A DNA stretch of 64,000 nt from Phytohabitans flavus (GTDB lineage Bacteria; Actinomycetota; Actinomycetes; Mycobacteriales; Micromonosporaceae), in assembly GCF_011764545.1 (NCBI RefSeq), contig NZ_AP022870.1:8314001-8378000 (forward strand), given 5' to 3'. Below, one piece after another: positions 25,229 to 34,227 of the stretch. The notes below the pieces were generated by a model that ran no database searches, had not been told where the DNA came from, and saw only the letters and a program-made list of their open reading frames with translations. Each line of letters begins with the position of its first letter. Position 1 is the first letter of the stretch. The translations under genes and the position numbers were made by a program.

Positions 25229-27100
25229 ATGTGTGGAATCGTGGGCTACGTCGGCAGCCGGCCGGCGCTGGGCATCGTGCTGGACGGGCTGCGCCGGTTG
25301 GAATACCGCGGGTATGACTCCGCGGGCGTCGCGGTGGTGGCCGCGGGTCGCCTGCTGACCGAAAAGCGGGCCGGCAAGCTGGCCAACCTGGAAAAGATCC
25401 TGGCCGAGTCTCCCACCGCCGGCATCGCCGACGGCGTCACCGCGATCGGGCACACCCGCTGGGCCACCCACGGCGGCCCCACCGACCGCAATGCCCACCC
25501 GCACATGTCCCGCGACGGACGCGTGGCCGTGATCCATAACGGCATCATCGAAAACTTCGCCAAGCTCCGCACCGAACTGGAGGCGGAGGGCGTCGAGTTC
25601 GCCAGCGACACCGACACCGAATGCGCCGCCCACCTCCTCGCCGCCGAGCTTGCCAAGCAGGGCGAGCCCAGCGCGGAGGGCCTGGCCGCGGCGATGCGCC
25701 GGGTCTGCCAGCGGCTGGAGGGCGCGTTCACCCTGCTCGCCGTCGACTCGGCCGTGCCCGGCGCGGTGGTCGGCGCCCGGCGCAACTCGCCGCTGGTGGT
25801 GGGCCGTGGCTCGGGGGAAAACTACCTGGCCAGCGACGTGTCCGCCTTCATCGAGCACACCCGCGAGGCGGTCGAGCTGGGGCAGGACCAGGTGGTGCTG
25901 ATCACCCCTAAGGGCATCGAGATCACCGACTTCTCGGGCCAGCCCGCGACCGGCAAGGACTTCCACATCGACTGGGATGCCTCTGCCGCGGAAAAGGGCG
26001 GCTACGACTACTTCATGCTCAAGGAGATCGCCGAGCAGCCGCAGGCGGTCGCCGACACGCTGCTCGGCCGGCTCGGGGAAAACGGCGAGATCGCCCTCGA
26101 CGAGGTGCGCCTCACCGACCAGGACCTGCGCGACGTCGACAAGGTCTTCATCGTCGCCTGCGGTACGGCCTATCACGCCGGCCTCGTCGCCAAGTACGCG
26201 ATCGAGCACTGGACCCGCGTCCCCTGCGAGGTGGAGCTGGCCAGCGAGTTCCGCTACCGCGACCCGGTGCTGGACCGGTCCACGCTGGTGGTGGCGATCA
26301 GCCAGTCCGGCGAGACGATGGACACGCTGATGGCGCTGCGCCACGCCAAGGAGCAGAAGGCGCGCGTGCTCGCGATCTGCAATACCAACGGCTCCACGAT
26401 CCCGCGCGAGTCCGACGCCGTGCTCTACACGCACGCGGGGCCGGAGATCGCGGTCGCCTCGACCAAGGCGTTCCTCACCCAGCTCGTCGCCTGCTACCTG
26501 GTCGGGCTGCACCTGGCCCAGGTGCGCGGGATCAAGTACGCGGACGAGGTGGCCGCGGTCGTCGCCCAGCTTCAGGAGATGCCCGGCAAGCTTCAGGAGG
26601 TCCTGGGCACGATGGAGCCGGTGCGCGAGCTGGCCCGGTCGCTGGCCGAGGCGAAGAGCGTGCTGTTCATCGGCCGCCACGTCGGCTACCCGGTGGCGCT
26701 GGAGGGCGCGCTCAAGCTCAAGGAGCTGGCGTACATGCACGCCGAGGGCTTCGCGGCCGGCGAGCTCAAGCACGGCCCGATCGCGCTGATCGACGAGGGC
26801 TGCCCGGTGGTGTGCGTGGTCCCCTCGCCAGCCGGCCGGGGCGTGCTGCACGACAAGATCGTCTCCAATATCCAGGAGGTGCGCGCCCGCGGCGCCCAGA
26901 CGATCGTGATCGCCGAGGAGGGCGACGACGACGTCGTGCCGTACGCGGATCACCTGGTCCGGGTACCCCGCACGCCGACGCTCCTCGCCCCGCTGGTGAC
27001 CACCGTGCCGCTCCAGGTGCTCGCCTGCGAGATCGCCGCCGCCCGCGGCCACGATGTCGACCAGCCCCGAAACCTGGCCAAGTCCGTCACGGTCGAATAG
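25229..27100 (+). CDS. glmS: Glutamine-fructose-6-phosphate aminotransferase (isomerizing)
   Basis: 623 residues, cytoplasmic, making glucosamine-6-P from fructose-6-P and glutamine. Catalytic Cys 2 follows the initiator Met (MCGIVGYVGSRPALGI). The Ntn-glutaminase domain shows HTRWATHG and the NGIIEN loop. Two SIS sugar-isomerase domains follow, with ACGTAYHAG, ISQSGET(M)DT and NTNGSTIPRESD. The C-terminus is the diagnostic DQPRNLAKSVTVE. Length is normal. With glmM it supplies wall amino sugars. A leaderless start is inferred from the -10 spacing. Confidence 0.98.
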   Translation: MCGIVGYVGSRPALGIVLDGLRRLEYRGYDSAGVAVVAAGRLLTEKRAGKLANLEKILAESPTAGIADGVTAIGHTRWATHGGPTDRNAHPHMSRDGRVAVIHNGIIENFAKLRTELEAEGVEFASDTDTECAAHLLAAELAKQGEPSAEGLAAAMRRVCQRLEGAFTLLAVDSAVPGAVVGARRNSPLVVGRGSGENYLASDVSAFIEHTREAVELGQDQVVLITPKGIEITDFSGQPATGKDFHIDWDASAAEKGGYDYFMLKEIAEQPQAVADTLLGRLGENGEIALDEVRLTDQDLRDVDKVFIVACGTAYHAGLVAKYAIEHWTRVPCEVELASEFRYRDPVLDRSTLVVAISQSGETMDTLMALRHAKEQKARVLAICNTNGSTIPRESDAVLYTHAGPEIAVASTKAFLTQLVACYLVGLHLAQVRGIKYADEVAAVVAQLQEMPGKLQEVLGTMEPVRELARSLAEAKSVLFIGRHVGYPVALEGALKLKELAYMHAEGFAAGELKHGPIALIDEGCPVVCVVPSPAGRGVLHDKIVSNIQEVRARGAQTIVIAEEGDDDVVPYADHLVRVPRTPTLLAPLVTTVPLQVLACEIAAARGHDVDQPRNLAKSVTVE

Positions 27101-27249
27101 TCGCCCGCCGTTAGGGTTGACCGCGTGAGCGAGCGAGTTGGCGCGGCGGCGTCTGGACTGAGCGGCCCCGCCGACGAAGTCGGGGTTTCGGGGTTGCGAG
27201 GGAAGACGTCGCCTTCAGCGCCGCACGAGCGAGCGAACCCGGAGGCACA
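27101..27249 (+). other. glmS-acpS intergenic region with GAGCGAGCGA-type words
   Basis: About 150 nt. GTGAGCGAGCGAG at 27125-27137 and GAGCGAGCGAAC near 27228-27239 bound it in direct orientation; a related word appears in inverted form at 43551-43575. No gene or terminator hairpin recognised. Confidence 0.4.
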
Positions 27250-27642
27250 GTGATCGTGGCTGTCGGCATCGACGTCGTCCTGGTCGAGCGGTTCACCAGC
27301 GCGCTGGTCCGGACCCCGCTGCTGGCCGACCGGCTGTTCACCGAGGCGGAGCGGTACACGGCGTCGGGCAACCCCCGCTCGCCGGAGTCGCTCGCCGCCC
27401 GCTTCGCGGCCAAGGAGGCGGTGGCGAAGGCGCTCGGTGCGCCGGTCGGGCTGCGCTGGCACGACTGCGAGATCGTCACCGACCCGGACGGCCGCCCCTG
27501 GCTCACCGTCTCCGGCACGGTCGCGGCCGTTGCCACCGAGCGAGGGATCACGCGCTGGCATCTGTCGTTGTCACACGACGGGGGTATCGCGTCCGCCATG
27601 GTGGTAGCGGAGCGCCTGTCGGAAGACGTGGCTTCCCAGTGA
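27250..27642 (+). CDS. acpS: Holo-[acyl-carrier-protein] synthase
   Basis: 130 residues. It transfers 4'-phosphopantetheine from CoA to the acyl carrier protein. GTG 27250 has GGAGG at 27241-27245. The Mg-binding GIDVVLVERF, the AARFAAKEAVAKALG helix carrying the catalytic Glu/Lys, and HLSLSHDGGIASAMVVAE are complete. The position between glmS and the NAD(P)HX repair gene is conserved in actinobacteria. Confidence 0.97.
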   Translation: MIVAVGIDVVLVERFTSALVRTPLLADRLFTEAERYTASGNPRSPESLAARFAAKEAVAKALGAPVGLRWHDCEIVTDPDGRPWLTVSGTVAAVATERGITRWHLSLSHDGGIASAMVVAERLSEDVASQ

Positions 27643-27700
27643 CGCGGGGGCGGCCGTGCCTTCGCGCGACGGCGGCGTGCGAGCGGGCGAAGGTGGGGCG

Positions 27701-29134
27701 ATGAGGCGGGCCTGGCGGGTCAGCGACGTGCGTGCGGCCGAGGAGGCACTCATGCGCACCCTGCCCGAGGGCGTGCTCATGCGCCGGGCCGCCGCCGGGC
27801 TGGCCCGTCGCTGCGCGCTCCTGCTCGCCGAGCGTGGCGGTGTGTACGGCGCCCGCGTCCTGCTGCTCGTCGGCCCCGGCAACAACGGCGGCGACGCGCT
27901 CTACGCCGGTACCCACCTTGCCCGCCGGGGTGTCGCCGTGTCCGCGCTGCTGCTGGCGCCGGAGCGGGTACACGAGGGCGGGCTGGCCGCGCTCCAACAG
28001 GCGGGCGGCCGGGTGGTCGACGCCGTGCCCCGCGATCTCGACCTCGCCGTCGACGGCATCGTCGGGCTGGGCGGCTCGGGTGGCCTACGACCCGCCGCCG
28101 AGGCCGCGGTGCGGCTGCTCCAAGCGCGGGGTACCACGATCGTGGCCGTCGACGTCCCTAGCGGGGTGGACGTGGACACCGGCGCGCTGAGCGGGCCGGT
28201 GGTGCGGGCAGACGTGACCGTCACGTTCGGCTGCCTCAAGCCGGCGCTGGTGGTCGGGCCGGCCGCGCCGTACGCCGGCGAGGTGGAGCTTGTCGACATC
28301 GGGCTCGGGCCGTGGCTGCGGGCGGACGCCGCGCTGGCCGTACCGGAGTGGCCGGACATCGAGGAGTGGTGGCCGCGCCTGGAAGCCGCCTCGGAGAAGT
28401 ACACCCGCGGGGTCGTCGGCATCGCGACCGGCTCGGCGATGTACCCGGGCGCGGCCGTGCTCTCGGTGGGCGGCGCGCTGGCCGGGCCGACCGGCATGGT
28501 GCGCTACGCGGGCGGCGCCGCCAGCCACGTGCTGCGCCGCTATCCGTCCGTGATCGCGACCGAGCGGGTGGCGGAGGCCGGACGGGTGCAGGCCTGGGTG
28601 TGCGGCTCCGGCCTCGGCACCGGCGAGGCGGCCGCAACCGAGCTGCGTACCGTGCTGGCCACCTCGGTCCCGGTCGTGCTCGACGCGGACGCGCTGACAC
28701 TGCTTGTCAACGGCTCGATGACCGACCAGCTGCGGGGCCGCGACGCGCCGACCGTGGTGACCCCGCACGATCGCGAGTTCGCGCGGCTGGCGGGCGGCGA
28801 GCCCGGTGCCGACCGGGTCGGCGCCGCGCTCCGGCTGGCCTCGTCGATGAACGCGGTCGTCCTGCTCAAGGGCGACCGCACGATTGTCGCCACGCCGGCC
28901 GGCCGGGCGTGGGCCAACCCGACCGGCACCCCCGCGCTGGCCACCGGCGGTACCGGCGACGTGCTCGCCGGGCTGCTCGGCTCGCTGCTGGCCGCCGGGG
29001 TCTCACCGGAGCGGGCGGCGGTCGCGGCCGCGTACCTGCACGGTCTGGCCGGACGGGACGCCGCCCGCCGCGGTCCGGTGACCGCGCCCGACGTGGCCGC
29101 CGCGCTCAGCGACGTCGTGCCCGCCTCGTCCTGA
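27701..29134 (+). CDS. nnr: Bifunctional NAD(P)H-hydrate repair enzyme (epimerase plus ADP-dependent dehydratase)
   Basis: 477 residues. ATG 27701 is chosen because the YjeF N-terminal domain begins directly (MRRAWRVSDVRAAEEALM). The epimerase half has VGPGNNGGDALYAG and VDVPSGVDVDTG; the dehydratase half (from ~residue 215) has KYTRGVVGIATGS, LDADALTLL, VTPHDREFARLAG, VVLLKGDRTIVATP and the ATP/ADP loop ATGGTGDVLAGLLG. It repairs damaged hydrated NADH and NADPH in the cytoplasm. Fourteen codons of frame upstream are not domain sequence. It lies between acpS and alr in the usual order, but is separated from alr by the repeat-bearing region and a glycosyltransferase gene. Confidence 0.96.
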   Translation: MRRAWRVSDVRAAEEALMRTLPEGVLMRRAAAGLARRCALLLAERGGVYGARVLLLVGPGNNGGDALYAGTHLARRGVAVSALLLAPERVHEGGLAALQQAGGRVVDAVPRDLDLAVDGIVGLGGSGGLRPAAEAAVRLLQARGTTIVAVDVPSGVDVDTGALSGPVVRADVTVTFGCLKPALVVGPAAPYAGEVELVDIGLGPWLRADAALAVPEWPDIEEWWPRLEAASEKYTRGVVGIATGSAMYPGAAVLSVGGALAGPTGMVRYAGGAASHVLRRYPSVIATERVAEAGRVQAWVCGSGLGTGEAAATELRTVLATSVPVVLDADALTLLVNGSMTDQLRGRDAPTVVTPHDREFARLAGGEPGADRVGAALRLASSMNAVVLLKGDRTIVATPAGRAWANPTGTPALATGGTGDVLAGLLGSLLAAGVSPERAAVAAAYLHGLAGRDAARRGPVTAPDVAAALSDVVPASS

Positions 29135-29156
29135 CCATCTTCATAGAGATTTGAAA

Positions 29157-29236
29157 GATTTGAGCTACCGCGACCTCCGCCGTGGTCCGGACCGTCGCTC
29201 CCGCGGCCTCACCCTCCGCGGTTCACAATCCAACCC
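29157..29236 (-). repeat. Interspersed ~75-bp repeat, copy B (inverted relative to A and C)
   Basis: Reverse complement of the copy-A sequence with about nine in ten positions matching and a 3-nt in-frame insertion. On the minus strand it forms the end of a longer coding-like stretch (29165 to ~29460) with high third-position G+C, containing REAAYFAKRLGLDCEPRRV and the shared tail, but with no start codon. It looks like a gene remnant. Confidence 0.7.
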
Positions 29237-29432
29237 GAGCCGCTTGGCGAAGTAGGCGGCCTCCCGGACCGCATCCGGCCCGGCCGCCGGGCCATGATCA
29301 GGACGCGGCGCCAGGGCACGGACGATGAGGCTGTTCTTCGATCGAGGGCGACCGCCGTCGCCGAGCCCACCCGACCCGCGGGGCCGGGCCTTCGCGGCCT
29401 TCGCCGCCTTGCGGGGCGCGTCAAGATCCAGA

Positions 29433-29491
29433 CAAAATCCCTGATTTTGTTGCTTCCAAGGCGGTCTGAGGCAACAAAATCAGGGATTTTG
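29433..29491. repeat. Large AT-rich perfect palindrome
   Basis: 21-bp perfectly complementary arms (29433-29453 and 29471-29491) around a 17-nt loop. Each arm itself contains an AAAATC-N3-GATTTT palindrome (29434-29448 and 29476-29490), followed by G-Y-TGC, so the block reads both as an inverted repeat and as two direct copies. A/T-rich in a ~72% G+C setting. Possibly a REP/MITE-type element or a protein-binding site; not a standard terminator. Confidence 0.75.
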
Positions 29492-29581
29492 CTGCCTAAC
29501 TCGGCCGGTGGGCTGTCGGCGGGTGATCGAGATCGTGGACCGGGGTCGATGTGTGGGGGGTCGTTGCCGGCCGGCCCATAT

Positions 29582-29638
29582 GGGTGAGGCTGCGGGAGCA
29601 GCGGTCTGGACCACCGCGGGCATCGCGGTAGCCCAAAT
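29582..29638 (+). repeat. Interspersed repeat, copy C (57 bp)
   Basis: Same orientation as copy A and opposite to copy B. With B it brackets about 345 bp that contain the palindrome at 29433-29491. Encodes the same tail pattern and stop as A and B. Confidence 0.7.
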
Positions 29639-29659
29639 TTTGATCTTGAATTTGATCTT

Positions 29660-30630
29660 CTAGGAGTGCGTGGACTCCGAGGACGGCTGGCGGGCGCTCG
29701 GCGGCCGCACACTCGACGCCTCGGTCTCCTTGGCCAGGTAGTGCGGCCGGCGCTTGGCCTCGTAGTAGAGGCGGCCGATGTACTCGCCGATGATGCCGAG
29801 GATCATCATCTGGATGCCGCCCAGCCCGATGACGCTGACGATGATCGTGGTGTAACCGGGCATGTCGATGCCGCGCACGAGCGCGCTGACCACGACCCAC
29901 GTCATGTACGCCACGGCAAGCACGGTCAGCGTCAGCCCGGCGTAGATCGCCAGGCGCAGCGGCCGGTTGTTGAACGACAGCAGCCCGTCGAGCGCGTAGT
30001 TGAAGAGCTTGCCGATGGTCCACTTGCTCTGGCCGCCCTGCCGCGCCTCGTTCTTGTAGGCGAACGCGACGGTGTTGAAGCCGATCCAGGAGTAGAGGCC
30101 CTTGGAGAAGCGGTTGTACTCAGGCAGCGAGAGGATCGCGTCCACGGCCCGCCGGGAGAGCAGCCGGAAGTCGCCGGCGCCGTCGGTGAGCTGCACGTCG
30201 ACCAGGCGGTTGATCATCCGGTAGAACGCCCGCGAGGCGATCGTGCGGAAGAAGTGGTCGCCACGCCGGTCGCGGGTGGCGATCACCTGGTCGTACCCCT
30301 GATCGAAGAGCTCGACCATGCGCGGCAGCAGGTGTGGCGGGTGCTGGAGGTCGGCATCCATGATCACGATGGCGTCGCCGGTGGCCCGCTCGAGGCCGGC
30401 CAGCATGGCCGCCTCCTTGCCGAAGTTACGGCTCAGCGATGTGTACTTGACCGATTCGTCCGGGCAGCCAGCCCGCGGAGCGCCACCAGCGTGCCGTCGT
30501 CGCTGCCGTCATCGACGAAGACGATTTCGATCTCCGTAGTCAGCGCCGCGGTGGCTGCCGTCACAGCAGCGTGGAGCCGCTCGACGGATGCCTCCTCGTT
30601 GAAGCACGGCACTACGACCGACAGGAGCAT
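29660..30630 (-). CDS. Family 2 glycosyltransferase (polyprenyl-phosphate sugar transferase type), frame broken at ~30460
   Basis: About 324 residues, starting ATG 30630 (MLLSVVVPCFNEEASVERLH). The GT-A nucleotide block EIVFVDDGSDDGT is followed by the frame break: one extra C at 30460-30461 (plus strand) restores ARDESVKYTSLSRNFGKEAAMLAGLERATG, typical of GtrB/DPM-like enzymes. Then come the metal-binding MDADLQHPPHLLPRMVELF, GAGDFRLLSRRAVDAI, and two C-terminal membrane helices. It would move a sugar from a nucleotide donor to polyprenyl phosphate at the membrane. Divergent from alr, and without a flippase or GtrC partner nearby. Confidence 0.88.
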
Positions 30631-30659
30631 GTACAGGATGTTACGGGTTCGCGGGCCAG

Positions 30660-30665
30660 TAGGCT
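30660..30665 (+). promoter_or_regulatory. -10 hexamer of alr (leaderless start)
   Basis: TAGGCT followed by exactly 7 nt and ATG 30673; no ribosome-binding sequence. Confidence 0.55.
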
Positions 30666-30672
30666 GATCTGC

Positions 30673-31848
30673 ATGTGGCAGGCCGAAGTCCGCGTCGACC
30701 TGGACGCGATACGGGACAACATGGCTGTGTTGCGCGACGGCACCACCGCCGAGGTCATGGCGGTGGTCAAGGCGGATGCCTACGGGCACGGCATGTTACC
30801 GGTGGCTCGAGCGGTCCTCGAGTCTGGCGCGAGCTGGCTTGGCGTCTGCACCCTCGACGAGGCCCTCACACTGCGGCGAGCCGGCATCAGCGCGCCGGTG
30901 CTCGCCTGGCTGCTCGCGCCGGGGCTGCCGTTGCACGAGGGGATCGCGGCCGGCATCGACCTCGGGGTCGGGAGCCTGGACCAGCTCGGCGAGATGATCG
31001 GCGCCGCCCGCACGGCTGGCCGCCCCGCGCGGGTACACCTGAAGATCGACACGGGCCTCTCGCGCGGCGGCGCGACGCCGGCCGACTGGCCGGCGCTGGT
31101 CGAGGCCGCCGCGAAGGCCGAGGCCAACGGATGGATCGAGGCCGTCGGGGTCTGGAGCCATTTCGTGTACGCGGACGCGCCCGGCCACGAGACGATCGAC
31201 CGCCAGCTCGACGTCTTCCGCGAGGGCGTGGCGACCGCCGAGCGCCTCGGTGTGGACGCTCCCTACAAGCACATCGCCAACTCGGCGGCCACCCTCACCC
31301 GCCCGGACACCCACTTCGACCTGGTGCGGCCGGGCATCGCGATCTACGGCCTCTCGCCGTCGCCGCGGACCGGCACGGGCGGGCTCGGTGAAGGGGAGCG
31401 CTACGGGCTGCGCCCGGCGATGACCGCCCGCGCGAGGGTGGCGCTCACCAAGCGGGTGCCGGCCGGGCAGGGCGTGTCCTACGGCCACACGTACCACACC
31501 GAGCGGGAAACCACGCTCGCGGTCGTCCCCCTCGGGTACGCGGACGGCGTCCCGCGCCACGCGTCCAACTCCGGACCCGTCGAGCTGGGCGGCAAGATAC
31601 GGCGAATCGCCGGCCGGGTCTGCATGGATCAGGTGGTGCTCGACTGCGGCGACGACCAGGTGGCACCGGGCGACGTGGCGACGCTCTTCGGCAGCGGCGC
31701 CAACGGCGAGCCCACCGCTGACGACTGGGCTGAGGCGGCCGGCACAATTAACTACGAGATAGTCACCCGCTTCGGGGGTGTGCGGGTACCTCGCCACTAC
31801 GACGGAGCGGCCGCCTTCACCGCTGACGCCGGAGGTACATGGGGATGA
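30673..31848 (+). CDS. alr: Alanine racemase
   Basis: 391 residues. PLP enzyme giving D-alanine for peptidoglycan. ATG 30673 begins MWQAEVRVDLDAIRDNMAVL; the PLP lysine lies in AVVKADAYGHG (residue ~38), and HLKIDTGLSRGG and IANSAATL follow. The second catalytic base, Tyr, is in GVSYGHTYHTE, and RVCMDQVVLDCG is conserved. The stop overlaps the next gene's ATG by 4 nt. The frame runs 34 codons further upstream into the divergent glycosyltransferase gene, which is not credible. Confidence 0.97.
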   Translation: MWQAEVRVDLDAIRDNMAVLRDGTTAEVMAVVKADAYGHGMLPVARAVLESGASWLGVCTLDEALTLRRAGISAPVLAWLLAPGLPLHEGIAAGIDLGVGSLDQLGEMIGAARTAGRPARVHLKIDTGLSRGGATPADWPALVEAAAKAEANGWIEAVGVWSHFVYADAPGHETIDRQLDVFREGVATAERLGVDAPYKHIANSAATLTRPDTHFDLVRPGIAIYGLSPSPRTGTGGLGEGERYGLRPAMTARARVALTKRVPAGQGVSYGHTYHTERETTLAVVPLGYADGVPRHASNSGPVELGGKIRRIAGRVCMDQVVLDCGDDQVAPGDVATLFGSGANGEPTADDWAEAAGTINYEIVTRFGGVRVPRHYDGAAAFTADAGGTWG

Positions 31849-32980
31849 GCGTCTTGAATGGCCTGGCCAGCCGGTCGATGCGCAGGCGGGCCGGCCTGCT
31901 GGGCGCGGTCGTGGGCGTCGCCGCCGTGGGTGTGGCGGCCGGCGTTGTCGCCGAGCGGGCCCTCGTGCGCCGCTCGAAGCGGGCGCCGGACGACCCGTAC
32001 GCGGAGGAGGACTTCGGCCAACTCGCGTACGACGAGGCGCTGACCGTCACCGCCGCGGACGGCACCGACCTGTACGTCGAGATCGTCGAGCCCACCGACG
32101 GAGTGGAGCTGGACGCCGACTTCGTCGCCGACGTGACCGGGGCGATGACCTCGCTGGAGCCGACGCTCGTCTTCATACACGGCTTCGGCCTCGACATGGG
32201 TACGTTCCACTTCCAGCGCAAGGAGCTGACCCGCCGCGGCGACTACCGGATGGTCTTCTACGACCAGCCGGGCACGGCCGCTCCCGCAAGCTGGAGTCCG
32301 GGGAGTACGAGCTGCCCGCGCTCGGTGAGGCCCTCAAGCACGTGCTCGACGAGACCGTGCCGGATGGCCCGATCGTGCTGATCGGCCACTCGATGGGCGG
32401 CATGACCATCATGGCCTTCGCCGAGCAGCACCCGGAGTACTTCGGCAGCCGGGTCGTGGCGACCGTGCTGATGTCCACTTCGGGCGGCCGGCTGGAGGAG
32501 ACCAAGTTCGGGCTGCCCGCGTTGATCTCCAAGGCCGGCACACCGCTGCTCCCGCTGGTCAACAGCGCTACCCGGGTCAGCGGCGGCGTGATCGACCGGG
32601 CCCGGAGCGCCTCGTCCGACCTTGCCTGGCTGCTCACCCGGCGGTATGGCTTCGGCGACCCCAAGCCCAGCCCCGCGCTCGTGTCCTACGTGGAGGAGAT
32701 GAACTCCCGCACCTCCACCGAGACTGTCGCCCGCTACCTGCGCACGCTCTACACGCACGCCCGCTACCCCGCGCTCAAGGCGCTGCGCTCCGCGCACTCG
32801 CTGGTCATCGTCGGCGACCGGGACATGATCACGCCGGTCAACCACTCCGAGGAGATCCTGCGACACCTGCCGGACGCCGAGTTCGTGAAGGTGCCGGACA
32901 GCGGTCACGTGGTGATGCTGGAACACGCCGACGAGGTCAATGCGGTGCTCATCTCGTTCCTGGAGAAGCTGACCGCGTGA
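31845..32980 (+). CDS. Alpha/beta hydrolase with N-terminal membrane anchor, frame broken at ~32271
   Basis: About 378 residues. ATG 31845 (MSVLNGLASRSMRRRAG) has GGAGG 9 nt upstream and overlaps alr (ATGA); ATG 31839 is only 3 nt from that site. A hydrophobic helix (residues ~18-40) anchors it. The hydrolase fold has FIHGFGLDMGTFHFQR. The break sits at the GGG run 32270-32272: one extra G gives YDQPGHGRSRKLESGEYELP and continues to the nucleophile elbow GHSMGGM and the catalytic His region DSGHVVMLEH. The same neighbour order (alr, hydrolase) is widespread in actinobacteria; substrate unknown. Confidence 0.88.
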
Positions 32981-33053
32981 CGATCCTGTCCACTGTGTCC
33001 CTGGCTAAGCTCGTACCCCTCAATGGGGACTGGATGGCACGCGTGGAGGAACT

Positions 33054-33733
33054 GTGACACTCGACCTGATGGCGCTGCTTCCGGCGGCATGGCACTCGGC
33101 GGTCGCCGGATACGTCGACTCGGACCGGGTTGCCGAGCTGAGCGCCTTCGTCGAGGCCGAGTACCAGGCCGGCCCGTGCTTTCCGCCGCTGGAGGACCTC
33201 TTCTCGGCGTACCGGCTCTGCGCCCCGGACGACTGCCGCGTGCTGATCCTGGGGCAGGACCCGTACCACAAGGCGGGCCAGGCGCACGGGCTGAGCTTCA
33301 GCGTCCGCCCGGGGGTATCGGTCCCGCCGTCGCTGCGCAACGTCTACAAGGAGCTCGCCGCCGACCTGGACGTGCCGCCGTCCCGCTCGGGTGACCTCAC
33401 CGGCTGGGCCGCACAGGGCGTCCTCATGCTGAACGCGGTGCTCACGGTCCGCGCCGGAACGCCCGGGTCGCACGCCAACCGGGGCTGGGAGGACTTCACC
33501 GACGCCACGATCCGCGCGCTGAACGACCGCGAGGAGCGCGTGGTGTTTCTGCTGTGGGGCGGCTATGCCCGCAAGAAGAGCGCCCTGGTGACAAACTCGA
33601 CGCACGTGGTGCTCGAAGCCGGCCACCCAAGCCCGATGAACCCGCGCGGCTTCCTGGGCAGCCGCCCGTTCAGCGCCACGAACAAGGCCCTTGCCGACGC
33701 CGGCCTGCCCCCATCGACTGGTCCCGCCTATGA
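33054..33733 (+). CDS. ung: Uracil-DNA glycosylase, family 1; frame broken near its last codons
   Basis: About 227 residues. It excises uracil from DNA. GTG 33054 follows GTGGAGGA at 33043-33050. It has the water-activating GQDPYHKAGQAHGLSFSV, the Phe/Asn uracil-specificity block (VLMLNAVLTVRAGTPGSHANRGW) and the DNA-intercalation loop HPSPMNPRGFLGSRPFSATN. One extra C in the CCCCC run 33708-33712 yields the family ending PPIDWSRL and a TGA at 33731-33733 that overlaps the rimI start. Without it the frame runs on to 33953 as meaningless sequence through rimI. Interposed between the hydrolase and rimI, where many actinobacteria have tsaE and tsaB. Confidence 0.94.
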
Positions 33734-34170
33734 TTCAGCCGCTTCGCTGGTGGCACATCGAGGAGGTACTGGCCATCGAGGCCGACCTCTTCGGTGCCGA
33801 GCAGTGGTCGGCGGCCATGTTCTGGAACGAGCTGGCCAATGGCCACCACTACCTCGTGGCGACCGGCGACGAGGGGGAGATCCTCGGGTACGCGGGGCTC
33901 ACCGTGCAGCCACCCGACGAGGCGTGGGTGCAGAACATCGCGGTGCGCCGTGACGCCCAGCGCCGGGGCATCGGGCGCACGTTGCTGGAGGCGCTGCTGG
34001 CGGAGGCGGCCCGGCGCGGCGTACGCAAGGTGCTCCTCGAAGTGGCTGTCGACAATGGACCGGCGCAGAAGCTTTACGGCGCCTACGGATTCGAGGCGGT
34101 CGGTCTCCGCCGCGGGTACTACCAACCGAGCAACACCGACGCCCTGGTGATGATGAGGCACGATGACTGA
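33730..34170 (+). CDS. rimI: Ribosomal-protein-alanine N-acetyltransferase (GNAT)
   Basis: 146 residues from ATG 33730. GNAT fold with PLRWWHIEEVLAIEADLFGAEQWSAAMFWNEL, the acetyl-CoA loop RRDAQRRGIGRTLLEALL (motif A), and YGAYGFEAVGLRRGYY. RimI acetylates the N-terminus of ribosomal protein S18; in actinobacteria the gene is normally next to the t6A genes tsaB and tsaD, neither of which is here. Coupled to ung by ATGA. Confidence 0.93.
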   Translation: MIQPLRWWHIEEVLAIEADLFGAEQWSAAMFWNELANGHHYLVATGDEGEILGYAGLTVQPPDEAWVQNIAVRRDAQRRGIGRTLLEALLAEAARRGVRKVLLEVAVDNGPAQKLYGAYGFEAVGLRRGYYQPSNTDALVMMRHDD

Positions 34171-34227
34171 CCGACAACGGTGCGATGGTGGCCGCTGGGC
34201 GCTCACGCTGAGCGCGGTGAGCGTGTA

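Larger units (their letters stand above)
29135..29659. other. 525-nt gene-free region bracketed by inverted repeat copies
   Basis: Contains repeat copies B and C facing opposite directions and the AT-rich palindrome between them. Open frames on both strands here lack starts or recognisable content. The right edge (29638-29659) is A/T-rich and may terminate the minus-strand or plus-strand genes. Confidence 0.5.

Noticed and set aside
25052..27052. 666-codon minus-strand frame opposite glmS
   Set aside because: Antisense of a full-length conserved gene, with low-complexity His/Arg/Gly sequence.
33734..33953. Apparent 73-residue extension of uracil-DNA glycosylase
   Set aside because: Sequence is Arg/Gly-rich and lies in the wrong frame through rimI; explained by a missing C at 33708-33712.
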